A DNA stretch of 64,000 nt, taken from NCBI GenBank assembly GCA_017404325.1, contig JAFRCO010000007.1, positions 1 to 64,000 on the forward strand. The letters run 5' to 3'. Positions 24,262 through 31,763 of the stretch are shown here, piece after piece. Position numbers and translations under genes: made by a program. The stretch's first letter is position 1; each line of letters opens with the position of its first letter. The notes below the pieces were generated by a model. That model was not told the origin of the DNA and searched no databases. It saw only the letters and a list, made by a program, of their open reading frames with translations. The stretch comes from Candidatus Saccharimonadota bacterium. GTDB lineage: Bacteria; Patescibacteriota; Saccharimonadia; Saccharimonadales; Saccharimonadaceae.

Positions 24262-24290
24262 AAAATAACCCCTTTCCGGGGTTATTTTTT
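24262..24290. terminator. Bidirectional terminator
   Basis: AAATAACCCC / GGGGTTATTT with A- and T-runs on both sides. It ends rplY (+) and the aldolase fusion (-), whose stop is directly adjacent. Confidence 0.88.
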
Positions 24291-26138
24291 TTATGGGAGA
24301 ACTTCTGTGTTTGCGATAAGACGAGCCTTAAAGGCATCGCGGGCGGCGTTAGCATTTTCGTTGTTGCCGGCCCAAGCATAAAGAGCGGGATCTTGGAGCG
24401 CGCGGGCGAATGAGAAAGTGACTGGCCAAGGGAAAGGACCATTTTTTTCGACTGCAGCAAGATTATCGGTAGCTTGTTCGACAGTTTGTCCACCAGATAG
24501 GAATACTACACCGGCGAGATTTGCAGGAACATGGGCCTTTAAAACTTCGGCGGTTTTTTGACCAACTTCTTCAGGAGTAGATTGGGTTTCGAATTGTTTG
24601 CCGGCGAGAACCATGTTAACTTTTAAGATGCAAGCTTTAAGATTAACGTTAACTTCGTTTAGCTTTTCGAAGAGACAGTCAAGAATTTTACCGGTCGCTT
24701 CGGCGGATTTTTCGATTGGGTAGTAACCGTCATAAACTACTTCTGGCTCGACGATAGGAACAATACCGGCGGTTTGGCATTCTTTAGCATATTCAGAGAG
24801 AATGCGGCAGTTTTCTTCAATTGCGCTTTGGGTCGGAGTTAAGAGTTCGCCAGATTCGGAGATATGAATTTCAAAAGCAGCACGCCATTTGGCGAAGCGG
24901 AGTCCTAATTCATAATATTCGTGAAGCCTTTCGGAGAGCCCATCGAGACCTTTGGTGTAGGTTTCAAGAGAATCTGGGAAGGTTTCGAGACCTTGGTCGA
25001 CTTTGATACCAGGGATAATGCGACGAGCGATGAGGTAATCGACGAAGTTTTGTCCATTATCAGCAAATTGGCGAGCGGTCTCGTCGAAAAGAATGACGCC
25101 GTTGACATATTTTTCTAGATCTTCGGTTGTGAAGAAGATATTACGATAATCACGACGATTATCGTAGGTATCAGGAATATTGAGCTTTGCAAATTTCTTT
25201 TTGATTGAGCCACCAGATTCATCAGCGGCGAGAATGCCCTTTTTAGACATAAGGAGATTCGCGGCAATGAGTTCAAGACTGTTTTCAATAGGTTTTAGAT
25301 TAGTGGCGTTTTCTTTAAGCTCATTAAGATCTAGAACAGCGTCAAGTTTAGATTTCTCGACATTAACACGGGCCATTTTTAGGCTTTCTTCGACAGAATT
25401 TCCTAGAATAAAGCCACCGATAATGGTAGCGGCACCAATAGAATAGAGGGAAAGATGGGTCGAAACATCGATGCGAGTCGGAGAAATTCTCTCTACAATA
25501 TCGAGATAAGAGAATTGAGTTTCAGAAATTTTGATGATTTTTTGGGGATCAACTGTGTTTAATTCAAGCGCGTAGGTTTTTTCCGATTCGTCGCCGTTTT
25601 CTTCAAGAATAAAGAGGCTAGCACGAGGAATTAATGACTTTAAATCAAAGATATTTGAAGTGTTTAGATAGAGAATAAGTTTAGTTTTTTGGGCTAAATC
25701 TAAGTAGGCGTTAATCTGTTTAATGGCATCGAGGTTTAAGTTGGCGGAACGGTCAATATAGAGATAGTCGACAGCTTCGGCAGGGGAGACAAAATTAGTC
25801 GTTTTGACTTTACTGGGAACGAGATAACTTGCTTTACTGTCAGAGATTAGAATGTAGCGGTAAGTTTCGGGAGAATGATCGGTATAGATTAATTCTCCGT
25901 CGGAGTATCTAAGATCAGAACCGGAAATTTTAGTACTGAGCCCCATTTTCTCGAGTACCTCAAGAGAGACAGCGGCGCCACCGAGGCTACTATTACGACT
26001 GAAAAAATAATTACTGCCGGCGTTGAAATTGAAATCAAGCCATTTAGTATCGTTCCTGTCGACTTCGAATTTGTTTTTGCTACTATCGAGATTTAGATAA
26101 ACATCTTTTAGGATGTTGCCCACTACTAAAATATTCAT
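24291..26138 (-). CDS. PfkB-like pseudokinase fused to class I fructose-bisphosphate aldolase
   Basis: 615 residues. Residues 1-285 follow the ribokinase/PfkB fold: MNILVVGNILKDVYLNLD, GGAAVSLEVLEKMG (53-66), and ISGSD. The catalytic DTxGAGD motif is replaced by SLYSIGAATIIGGF (about 230-243), lacking the base Asp. Residues 286-615 are a complete class I aldolase: GILAADES (301-308), KWRA (417-420), EPE (464-466), Schiff-base Lys506 in LKVNMV, and FLSGGQ (547-552). The aldolase half should cleave or form fructose-1,6-bisphosphate. The N-terminal half may be a substrate-binding or regulatory module. PMM-like HAD and tpiA are adjacent, giving a sugar-phosphate cluster. Confidence 0.9.
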   Translation of the reverse strand: MNILVVGNILKDVYLNLDSSKNKFEVDRNDTKWLDFNFNAGSNYFFSRNSSLGGAAVSLEVLEKMGLSTKISGSDLRYSDGELIYTDHSPETYRYILISDSKASYLVPSKVKTTNFVSPAEAVDYLYIDRSANLNLDAIKQINAYLDLAQKTKLILYLNTSNIFDLKSLIPRASLFILEENGDESEKTYALELNTVDPQKIIKISETQFSYLDIVERISPTRIDVSTHLSLYSIGAATIIGGFILGNSVEESLKMARVNVEKSKLDAVLDLNELKENATNLKPIENSLELIAANLLMSKKGILAADESGGSIKKKFAKLNIPDTYDNRRDYRNIFFTTEDLEKYVNGVILFDETARQFADNGQNFVDYLIARRIIPGIKVDQGLETFPDSLETYTKGLDGLSERLHEYYELGLRFAKWRAAFEIHISESGELLTPTQSAIEENCRILSEYAKECQTAGIVPIVEPEVVYDGYYPIEKSAEATGKILDCLFEKLNEVNVNLKACILKVNMVLAGKQFETQSTPEEVGQKTAEVLKAHVPANLAGVVFLSGGQTVEQATDNLAAVEKNGPFPWPVTFSFARALQDPALYAWAGNNENANAARDAFKARLIANTEVLP

Positions 26139-26144
26139 GCTTAA

Positions 26145-26150
26145 ATTATA
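26145..26150 (-). promoter_or_regulatory. Leaderless extended -10 promoter of aldolase fusion
   Basis: TGA-TATAAT on the minus strand, 6 nt before the ATG at 26138. It overlaps the end of the upstream HAD gene. Confidence 0.7.
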
Positions 26151-26910
26151 TCACACCAAGGATGCCACGCAAGGCAAAGGCAGTGTCTTCGTGGTTTCGG
26201 ACGGTAATGGTTTCGATGCCCATTTCTACAACTGGATAATCGTTGCCGCCAGGTTGGGTCATGTCGCCGAAGTAAAGGATGTCTTTTTTCTCGACATTTA
26301 GTTCTTCTAAGAGGTGGGTCATGCCGAAGACTTTGTTCATACCAGGAGTGATGGCGTTGATAGAGGTAGTACCGCCGATTTCGTAATCAAATTCGGGGCT
26401 TAATTCTTTGCAACGAGCAACGATTTTTTCGCGTTTTTTATGGTCAGGATCCCAGGCATATTTTTCTTCGGTACCGGCTTTTTGACCAAGAGCGGAGAAA
26501 GTGACCTGAGACAAACGATTTTCGATAATTTCGTCACCAGGTTTAAGTTTATCTTCTTCCCAGTAACCAAGTTCTTTAGCAGCCTTCTCAATAGTTTCGG
26601 TAATCTTTTTCACCTGTTCATCGGTCAAAGGATAGTTATAAACTTGTTCCCAATCCTTTTTCTCGAGGTTATAGCGGTAGTATTGGGTACCTTGAGCGAC
26701 AAAAAGATGAAGATGGGTAAGTTGTTCAGGAGTAGCGTCTTTCATACGATCGACAATTTGAATTAAAAATTGATCGAATTTTTGGCCTGAAATTGGGCAT
26801 ACCTCAAAATGATCCAAGCATTTTGTTAAAAGTTCGGCGATATCGTCGGTAATCGGCGTCTTCGCTACGTTTAAAGTTTGATCAATGTCGAATGATAATA
26901 CTTTTTTCAT
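26146..26910 (-). CDS. HAD-IIB phosphatase/mutase, eukaryotic phosphomannomutase-like
   Basis: 254 residues. HAD motif I is FDIDQTL (DxDxT), the cap region contains FSALGQKAGTEEKYAWDPDHKKREKI, and motif IV is FGDMTQPGGNDYPV. This combination, especially GDxTxPGGNDY and the Lys-rich DxxKK segment, is typical of the PMM1/PMM2-type phosphomannomutases of eukaryotes and scattered bacteria, not the alpha-PGM type. It could interconvert mannose phosphates or act as a sugar-phosphate phosphatase. It sits between the aldolase and tpiA, facing tpiA. Confidence 0.82.
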   Translation of the reverse strand: MKKVLSFDIDQTLNVAKTPITDDIAELLTKCLDHFEVCPISGQKFDQFLIQIVDRMKDATPEQLTHLHLFVAQGTQYYRYNLEKKDWEQVYNYPLTDEQVKKITETIEKAAKELGYWEEDKLKPGDEIIENRLSQVTFSALGQKAGTEEKYAWDPDHKKREKIVARCKELSPEFDYEIGGTTSINAITPGMNKVFGMTHLLEELNVEKKDILYFGDMTQPGGNDYPVVEMGIETITVRNHEDTAFALRGILGVI

Positions 26911-26919
26911 AATGTATTA

Positions 26920-26937
26920 ATTATAACATGTTATAAT
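26920..26937. promoter_or_regulatory. Divergent -10 boxes, HAD gene / tpiA
   Basis: The minus TATAAT (26920-26925) ends 9 nt before the ATG at 26910. The plus TGT-TATAAT (26932-26937) ends 6 nt before the ATG at 26944, predicting a leaderless tpiA. Confidence 0.7.
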
Positions 26938-26943
26938 AAGGTT

Positions 26944-27714
26944 ATGAAAACTTATATCGTGGGCAACTTTAAGCTAAACTTTACAGTTGGCGAAGCTTCT
27001 ATTTATCTTCATAAACTTTTAAAGGCATTGCCGATTTATCGTGATGTTGAGGTGGCGATTGCGCCTTCGACGATTGCTTTGCAGCCTTTGTCTTTACAAA
27101 TTGATAGACATAAGATGAAATTAGCGGCACAGAATGCGTTTTATAGAGATTATGGAGCGTTTACGGGTGAAACGTCGTTTTCACAGCTTCGAGGGATAGT
27201 TGACTATGCGATTATTGGACATTCGGAAAGACGACATATTTTCGGCGAAGACGATAAGTGTGTACAGAAAAAAGTTGCCGCTGCGGTTAGAAATAGGATT
27301 ACGCCGATTTTATGTATCGGGGAGACAGAGTCGGAACGAGCTTTCGGGGAAACAGCGGATGTGGTTCGAGATCAGTTAATCGGAGGTTTAGCAGAAGTTT
27401 CAGATGATGAGATAGATAGAGTGATAGTGGCCTACGAGCCGGTTTGGGCGATTTCGAGTACTAAAGCGGCGAAATTGGCGACACCAGATGAGGTGGCGGA
27501 AGTAGTAAAACTAATCCGAAAGATTATGAAAGAAACTTATGGCGAGGAAGTAGCGGAAAAAATGCCAATTCTTTTCGGTGGAAGTGTAAATTCTTCGAAT
27601 GCGGGAGCATATTTAACAGTTCCGGGAGTGAATGGTCTCTTAATCGGAGGTTCAAGTTTGATTCTAAATGAATTTGTTGATATAATCGAGATAGCTAAAA
27701 GAGTCAGGTCATGA
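26944..27714 (+). CDS. tpiA: Triosephosphate isomerase
   Basis: 256 residues. It has the N-terminal GNFKLN (usually GNWKMN; the catalytic Lys is kept), catalytic His in IIGHSERRH, Glu in AYEPVWAI, and the phosphate-binding GGSVNSSNA and LIGGSSL. It interconverts DHAP and glyceraldehyde-3-phosphate, directly downstream of aldolase in glycolysis. It ends in TGA, overlapping the next start (ATGA), which supports UGA as a stop in this organism. Confidence 0.97.
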   Translation: MKTYIVGNFKLNFTVGEASIYLHKLLKALPIYRDVEVAIAPSTIALQPLSLQIDRHKMKLAAQNAFYRDYGAFTGETSFSQLRGIVDYAIIGHSERRHIFGEDDKCVQKKVAAAVRNRITPILCIGETESERAFGETADVVRDQLIGGLAEVSDDEIDRVIVAYEPVWAISSTKAAKLATPDEVAEVVKLIRKIMKETYGEEVAEKMPILFGGSVNSSNAGAYLTVPGVNGLLIGGSSLILNEFVDIIEIAKRVRS

Positions 27715-28289
27715 ATAATAAAAGATATATGGATTTTGTGCCAGCAAAGGCAAAAAAAGAAGAAGCCCCGAAAGCTAAGGCAGCTAAAGCGGCAACTCTG
27801 AAGGTAGTAGCTCCGAAGGCGAAAGTAGTAGCGAAGGAGCCGGTAAAGCGACAAGTGACCGCGAGAAGAGAAGATGCGAGATTAGGGGTGATTGAGGACT
27901 TAAATACCGGACGGGCAGAAACTAGTGTATCTAGAAGTCATTTTAATGAAGAAAAAGACGAAATAAGAGCGGCAAAGGCGAAAAAAGTCGGTACGAGAGA
28001 GACGGCTTTAGAGAAACCTAGTGGTCTTTCGACGAGGGCTAAATCCGACGAAACCTTTAAACCGCCGAAGAGCCCGTTTATCAATCAAGATAAAGTAGTA
28101 AAAAGACCACTATCGAAGAATGTTTATCAGAAGAAGGTCGAAGTTCCGAAAGAGGAGCCGAAGGGTCCGGTAACGATTATCACAAAGCCGGAGAAACAGG
28201 CGCACGTAAGTTTAATCGTAACAATTATTTTGACAATAATATTAGGAGCGGCGGCGGGGACGGTTGCGTTCTTGCTTTTGCCGAAATAA
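27711..28289 (+). CDS. Lys/Ala-rich protein with C-terminal membrane anchor
   Basis: 192 residues: a disordered, basic region rich in Ala, Lys, Pro and Val (AKAKKEEAPKAKAAKAATLK), a polar middle, and one transmembrane helix at the very end (about 168-190). This is tail-anchored or N-in topology, with the basic part in the cytoplasm. It resembles histone-H1-like low-complexity tails, so DNA or RNA binding at the membrane is possible (inference). Translationally coupled to tpiA. Family not recognised. Confidence 0.7.
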   Translation: MNNKRYMDFVPAKAKKEEAPKAKAAKAATLKVVAPKAKVVAKEPVKRQVTARREDARLGVIEDLNTGRAETSVSRSHFNEEKDEIRAAKAKKVGTRETALEKPSGLSTRAKSDETFKPPKSPFINQDKVVKRPLSKNVYQKKVEVPKEEPKGPVTIITKPEKQAHVSLIVTIILTIILGAAAGTVAFLLLPK

Positions 28290-28296
28290 TATCGAT

Positions 28297-28689
28297 ATGG
28301 AAGGTAGCAATCCGTTTTTAAAGCGTTTGATGAAGGCTAAGACGGAGGATGTAGTGCATAGCTCGGCTTATGCTCAGGCGCAAAACCGAGAGGGAATTGG
28401 TGTGGCTTCGACAAGAGGATTCGGGGAACGAATGAGTATGGAGAGCAATAGAACGACGGTAAAAGGTTATAGAGACTCCGAAGTTGTTAATGATACTTTT
28501 GGACAGGCGCCTAAGGCGAAGACGTATGATCCGAAGACGGATATGAGAAACATGAGATTTAGGTCGAGGGATAAGAATTCGACTGCGACAAAACGAGCAA
28601 TGATGCCAAGCGGAACGAGTTCTGCTGCGCCTGTCGCTCAAAAGTCGAAAACGCCGTTACCTTGGAAAAACCCTGGTATTTCAAGATAA
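28297..28689 (+). CDS. Small basic hydrophilic protein, unknown
   Basis: 130 residues, Arg/Lys/Ser-rich, no membrane segment. It starts MEGSNPFLKRLMKAKTEDVV and ends with Pro-rich KTPLPWKNPGISR. An in-frame ATG at 28264 overlaps the previous gene; the ATG at 28297 is preferred because it falls in the 7-bp gap. Probably last gene of the tpiA operon, 21 bp before the tRNA-His region. Function unknown; probably disordered. Confidence 0.62.
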   Translation: MEGSNPFLKRLMKAKTEDVVHSSAYAQAQNREGIGVASTRGFGERMSMESNRTTVKGYRDSEVVNDTFGQAPKAKTYDPKTDMRNMRFRSRDKNSTATKRAMMPSGTSSAAPVAQKSKTPLPWKNPGISR

Positions 28690-28710
28690 GTATGATATAA
28701 TAAGTGGAAT

Positions 28711-28788
28711 GGTGGGATTAGCTCAGATGGTTAGAGCGTCTGATTGTGGTCCAGAAGGTCACCAGTTCGATCCTGGTATCCCACCCCA
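28711..28788 (+). tRNA. tRNA-His(GUG)
   Basis: G-1 (28711), acceptor GTGGGAT/ATCCCAC, C73 opposite G-1, encoded CCA. Anticodon loop TTGTGGT gives GUG. The last anticodon-stem pair is A31-C39, a mismatch. A TATAAT-like box (28695-28700) precedes it. Confidence 0.93.
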
Positions 28789-28803
28789 TTAACAATTCGA
28801 ATT

Positions 28804-28878
28804 GCGGGTATAGTACAGTGGTTAGTATGCAAGTTTTCCAAACTTGAGATGAGAGTTCGATTCTCTCTACCCGCACCA
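28804..28878 (+). tRNA. tRNA-Gly(UCC)
   Basis: Acceptor GCGGGTA/TACCCGC, A73, encoded CCA. Anticodon stem CAAGT/ACTTG, loop TTTCCAA (UCC). It lies 15 bp after tRNA-His, presumably co-transcribed. A T-run follows, and then, 70 bp on, a second copy of the 3' end. Confidence 0.94.
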
Positions 28879-28926
28879 TTTTTTATGGAATAAAAAACTT
28901 CAAAAAGCGAGAAGTCGTTGTTCCAA

Positions 28927-28953
28927 TCGATTCTCTCTACCCGCACCATTTTT
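28927..28953 (+). repeat. Duplicate of tRNA-Gly 3' end (T-loop to CCA plus T-run)
   Basis: These 27 bp are identical to 28857-28883: TCGATTCTCTC in the T-loop/T-stem through ACCA and TTTTT. The interval 28884-28926 is AT-rich and not tRNA. GAGAA within it can pair with TTCTC of the second copy. Same design as the tRNA-Ser duplication at 3892. Confidence 0.82.
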
Positions 28954-28981
28954 GTTTTGCAAAAAGTTTATGTTATAAATA

Positions 28982-29010
28982 TTGACATTTTTGATTAAGT
29001 GTGTTATAAT
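28982..29010 (+). promoter_or_regulatory. Consensus sigma70 promoter
   Basis: TTGACA (28982-28987), 17 bp, TATAAT (29005-29010): a perfect match to the consensus. It gives a leader of about 60 nt before the repeat-protein gene. Confidence 0.88.
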
Positions 29011-29078
29011 GGGGGTACGTAGCTTAACAACCTAAGGGCGCAGCTCGGAATATTTTTATGTATAGGAGGATTAAAAGA

Positions 29079-29576
29079 ATGAGCGGTAGCAAGTGGAACG
29101 CAATTAAGAAGGAAAACACGGATCCGGCTGAAGAGGCAGCAAAGAAGAAGGTTGCCGAGGAAGAGGCAGCCAAAAAGAAGGCTGCCGAGGATGCAGCCAA
29201 AAAGAAGGCTGCCGAGGAAGAGGCAGCCAAAAAGAAGGCTGCTGAAGATGCGGCAAAAAAGAAGCTGCCGACGGCGGCAGAACTTCGTGCCCAAGCGGCC
29301 AAAAAGGACGAAGAGTCCAAGAAAAAGGCCAAGGAGGCCGAAGAGTTGCGAAAGGCCGCAGTTGAGGCCGAAAGGAAGGAAGCCGAAGAAGCGGCTAAGA
29401 GAAAAGCCGCTGATGAGGCAGCCAGAAAGAAAGCTGCCGAAGAGGCAGCAAAAAAGAAGGCTGCCGAGGAAGAGGCAGCCAAGAAAAAGGCCGCCGAAGA
29501 CACTATGCCCTACACGGGCCCCGTGTACATCCCGGCTTGGAGCCAGGATGGAAAAATTTACTTCGTTAAGAAGTAA
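29079..29576 (+). CDS. Ala/Lys/Glu repeat protein (TolA-like helical low complexity)
   Basis: 165 residues. After MSGSKWNAIKKENTDPAEEA comes a run of about 120 residues of EEAAKKKAAE-type repeats, predicted as one long charged helix or coiled coil, then a conserved-looking globular end with PYTGPVYIPAW and DGKIYFVKK. No signal peptide or membrane segment. The ATG at 29079 has AGGAGGA 8 nt upstream. A perfect promoter and a terminator imply strong expression. Codons are richer in G/C-ending forms than neighbours. It could be a spacer or scaffold protein. The helix resembles TolA domain II in composition only. Confidence 0.78.
   Translation: MSGSKWNAIKKENTDPAEEAAKKKVAEEEAAKKKAAEDAAKKKAAEEEAAKKKAAEDAAKKKLPTAAELRAQAAKKDEESKKKAKEAEELRKAAVEAERKEAEEAAKRKAADEAARKKAAEEAAKKKAAEEEAAKKKAAEDTMPYTGPVYIPAWSQDGKIYFVKK
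29119..29503 (+). repeat. Degenerate tandem repeat coding EEAAKKKAAE
   Basis: Near-identical units containing GAGGCAGCCAAAAAGAAGG and GCTGCCGAGG recur, for example near 29163, 29223 and 29470. The near-identity at DNA level suggests recent expansion by slippage or recombination. Confidence 0.75.
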
Positions 29577-29584
29577 GGCTACGA

Positions 29585-29612
29585 AAAGGTCGACAGAAAT
29601 GTCGGCCTTTTT
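29585..29612 (+). terminator. Rho-independent terminator
   Basis: 11-bp stem AAAGGTCGACA / TGTCGGCCTTT with GAAA loop and T-run. Confidence 0.9.
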
Positions 29613-29652
29613 CATTTGCTATTGCCATAAGCGTAAAAATATAATATTAGTA

Positions 29653-29681
29653 TTGACAAATAAGCTAAAGTGTGATACAAT
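29653..29681 (+). promoter_or_regulatory. Near-consensus promoter with long leader
   Basis: TTGACA (29653-29658), 17 bp, TACAAT (29676-29681). Transcription from about 29688 leaves a leader of about 170 nt before the ATG at 29859. Confidence 0.82.
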
Positions 29682-29733
29682 GTAATTAGTCTGAGTTTTT
29701 GGGTATTCTCTTAAACAGGAAGACCATTAACAA

Positions 29734-29782
29734 CCGAATCATCTCAGATTTCAAATTTGAAATCTGAAAGCTATCTATATAT
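29734..29782 (+). repeat. Left arm of nested inverted repeat
   Basis: Contains CCGAATCATCTCAG (29734-29747) and GCTATCTATATAT (29770-29782). Their reverse complements lie, in mirrored order, at 31860-31873 and 31764-31776. Between them is a perfect 24-bp palindrome (29744-29767). Confidence 0.8.
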
Positions 29783-29808
29783 AGTTGTCAGGCAGGCAAT
29801 ACTCCCAT

Positions 29809-29850
29809 TCGGAGGTATTGACCTCCGAAAATTATTATGATTAAAGGAGG
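29809..29850 (+). promoter_or_regulatory. Candidate translational switch in leader RNA
   Basis: TCGGAGGT, loop ATTG, ACCTCCGA forms an 8-bp hairpin (29809-29828). Its CCTCC (29822-29826) could instead pair with GGAGG of the ribosome-binding site (29846-29850). Upstream CAATAC (29798-29803) can pair with GTATTG (29815-29820), competing with the hairpin. Three mutually exclusive pairings suggest leader control of translation. No known riboswitch class is recognised. Confidence 0.5.
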
Positions 29851-29858
29851 AAAATACC

Positions 29859-31757
29859 ATGTTGGGTAGTATTATTGTGGCGATTATCGCCATCATCTTG
29901 ATGGGGGTGGCTGAGCAAACGTTCAGCGAAAAAACCCTGATCGAGACCGACAAAGAAACTGGGAAACGCAAGATCGTTTTCCAAAACCTCGAAGAAGGGG
30001 GATGGCTTCGTGCCGTCACGTTTGGTGTAATTCTTGGTATTATCCATTTCGTTACACCAAAATTGGCAGGTTTTTGGCTCTTCCTCGCGCCTGTCATGCT
30101 CGTAATCATGATTATCATGTATTGGTATCTGTGCGCGAGATGGCGTGAGAAGGGGAAGACCTTCGTAGGTCTTCTGATGTTTATTCTGTTGGCAGTACTG
30201 ATGTATTGGACTGCTATGGCAACGGCGACGATGACTGTTGCATGCTTCCACTTGAAAGCGGGTTGGGCAAATCTGTTTATGACCATCCCAATTTTGATGT
30301 TGGTGGCCGCGGCATTCTTCTTTATCATCGACCGTATTTTCTTCTACAGTTATGAGAAGAGAACTGAGGCGACCGATGAACAGGGAGAAGTCATCGACAG
30401 CGAGGCCGATGCAAGGGCGCGAATCAGTAGGATTCTTGGTCTGATTGTTTGCGTAATTGCAACGCTTGTTCTGATTGCGCTGCTTGTCGGAGGGATTAAG
30501 GGGGCAAATTTTAATTTGCCGTCTCCGTTCGATAAGCTGACGGAAAATCAGACTGAAGCAACAACGGAGGCGGCGGATAAAACAGACGACAAGTCGGAAA
30601 CTAAGAAGCAGGAAGAGGAAGATGTCAAAGAGGCACTCGATAATCTGACTGTTCAGAAGTTAACGGCTGAGGAGCTGGAGAAGCTGACTACAGAGAAATA
30701 TAAAGATATTTCTCAGGAGTTGCTGCAGTCCTCGTTATCGCCAAATGACAAAGGAAGAACAACGAAGACAGGCTTTTCGGACGCTTTGACCTTCGGGTTT
30801 GAGAGTTCGAAAGAAGAGGAAATGTTCCTCGAACTGGAAGAAGAAATTCTTCGAAATCCTGTGTACGGAGTTACAGTCGCTAACGCCATTAAGGATAAGA
30901 AACTCGGTAATAATACTATCGGGGAACTTAATCCTTGGATGGATGAGATGGTAACTTTGAACAAGGAAAACGGTGTATCTCATTGGGTTGAGTACAGAGA
31001 TAAGTCTGGAACGATTTACGTAACAGACGAATACCGCATTTATGCGGCGACTCTCTGCACTTGGCTGGAGCGCCTGGTTGATCAGGGCGTTCAGATGCGT
31101 CAAACGGCTGAAAACTGGTGTCTTAACGCAGCGGCCAAAAATAATGACCGTGCGGGAATCAAGGCCAGTTATCAGTATAAAAAGGAAGCCTTAGTGCTTT
31201 CTTACGTCGGTAAGAATGGCAACGCCATCTTTACAATTGGCTTCAATATCCACGATAAGAGACCAGAATTCTTCGACAATAATAAGCCGAAGGATGAGGA
31301 AACTAAGGAAGACAAGCCTAAAGATGACAAACCGGACAATCCGGACGATCCGCCTGATGACAAGCCAAAATACAAAAAGGATCCTAACGACGCTCCGAAG
31401 GATAATACGGAGCCGAATGACGACAAGGGTCCGGGAGAGAACACCAATTCTGGTAAAGGTTCAGACAAGTCGACAAAAGATCAGGATACGAATTCAGATC
31501 ATTATCAGTCGTACGATGAATATAAGGACGACATGGATGATATGGAGGAAACGAATGATAAACAAAAGCAGGGAGGAGACTCTAATGAGCCTTCTACACC
31601 TCCGACAAACGATACCAATGTCGATAACAACGGCGATAGTGGAACCGGTAACGGCTCTATTGATCAGCCAACCACAGATCCGGCAACTGACAACCCGGCT
31701 GATGGATCGAATATATCTGGTGAAGCTGACGGGGCTTGGGAGGGCCCCCCAGACTAA
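29859..31757 (+). CDS. Polytopic membrane protein with Asp/Lys/Pro-rich tail, unknown
   Basis: 632 residues: about six hydrophobic helices in the first 210 residues (starting MLGSIIVAIIAIILMGVAEQ, then about 50-90, 103-130, 140-160, 188-207), a helical charged linker, a domain of about 200 residues (including EYRDKSGTIYVTDEYRIYAA and ENWCLNAAAK), and a 150-residue disordered tail of Asp, Lys, Pro, Asn and Gly. No LPxTG. Many codons end in C or G (ATC, GCC, GTC), unlike surrounding genes. Full Shine-Dalgarno GGAGG. It is bounded by nested inverted repeats, and a structured RNA follows. I do not recognise the family. Envelope location is clear; function is not. Confidence 0.78.
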   Translation: MLGSIIVAIIAIILMGVAEQTFSEKTLIETDKETGKRKIVFQNLEEGGWLRAVTFGVILGIIHFVTPKLAGFWLFLAPVMLVIMIIMYWYLCARWREKGKTFVGLLMFILLAVLMYWTAMATATMTVACFHLKAGWANLFMTIPILMLVAAAFFFIIDRIFFYSYEKRTEATDEQGEVIDSEADARARISRILGLIVCVIATLVLIALLVGGIKGANFNLPSPFDKLTENQTEATTEAADKTDDKSETKKQEEEDVKEALDNLTVQKLTAEELEKLTTEKYKDISQELLQSSLSPNDKGRTTKTGFSDALTFGFESSKEEEMFLELEEEILRNPVYGVTVANAIKDKKLGNNTIGELNPWMDEMVTLNKENGVSHWVEYRDKSGTIYVTDEYRIYAATLCTWLERLVDQGVQMRQTAENWCLNAAAKNNDRAGIKASYQYKKEALVLSYVGKNGNAIFTIGFNIHDKRPEFFDNNKPKDEETKEDKPKDDKPDNPDDPPDDKPKYKKDPNDAPKDNTEPNDDKGPGENTNSGKGSDKSTKDQDTNSDHYQSYDEYKDDMDDMEETNDKQKQGGDSNEPSTPPTNDTNVDNNGDSGTGNGSIDQPTTDPATDNPADGSNISGEADGAWEGPPD

Positions 31758-31763
31758 CTAATG

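Noticed and set aside
29119-29503. CRISPR-like or noncoding repeat array
   Set aside because: The units are in frame, lack spacers and encode a regular charged helix.
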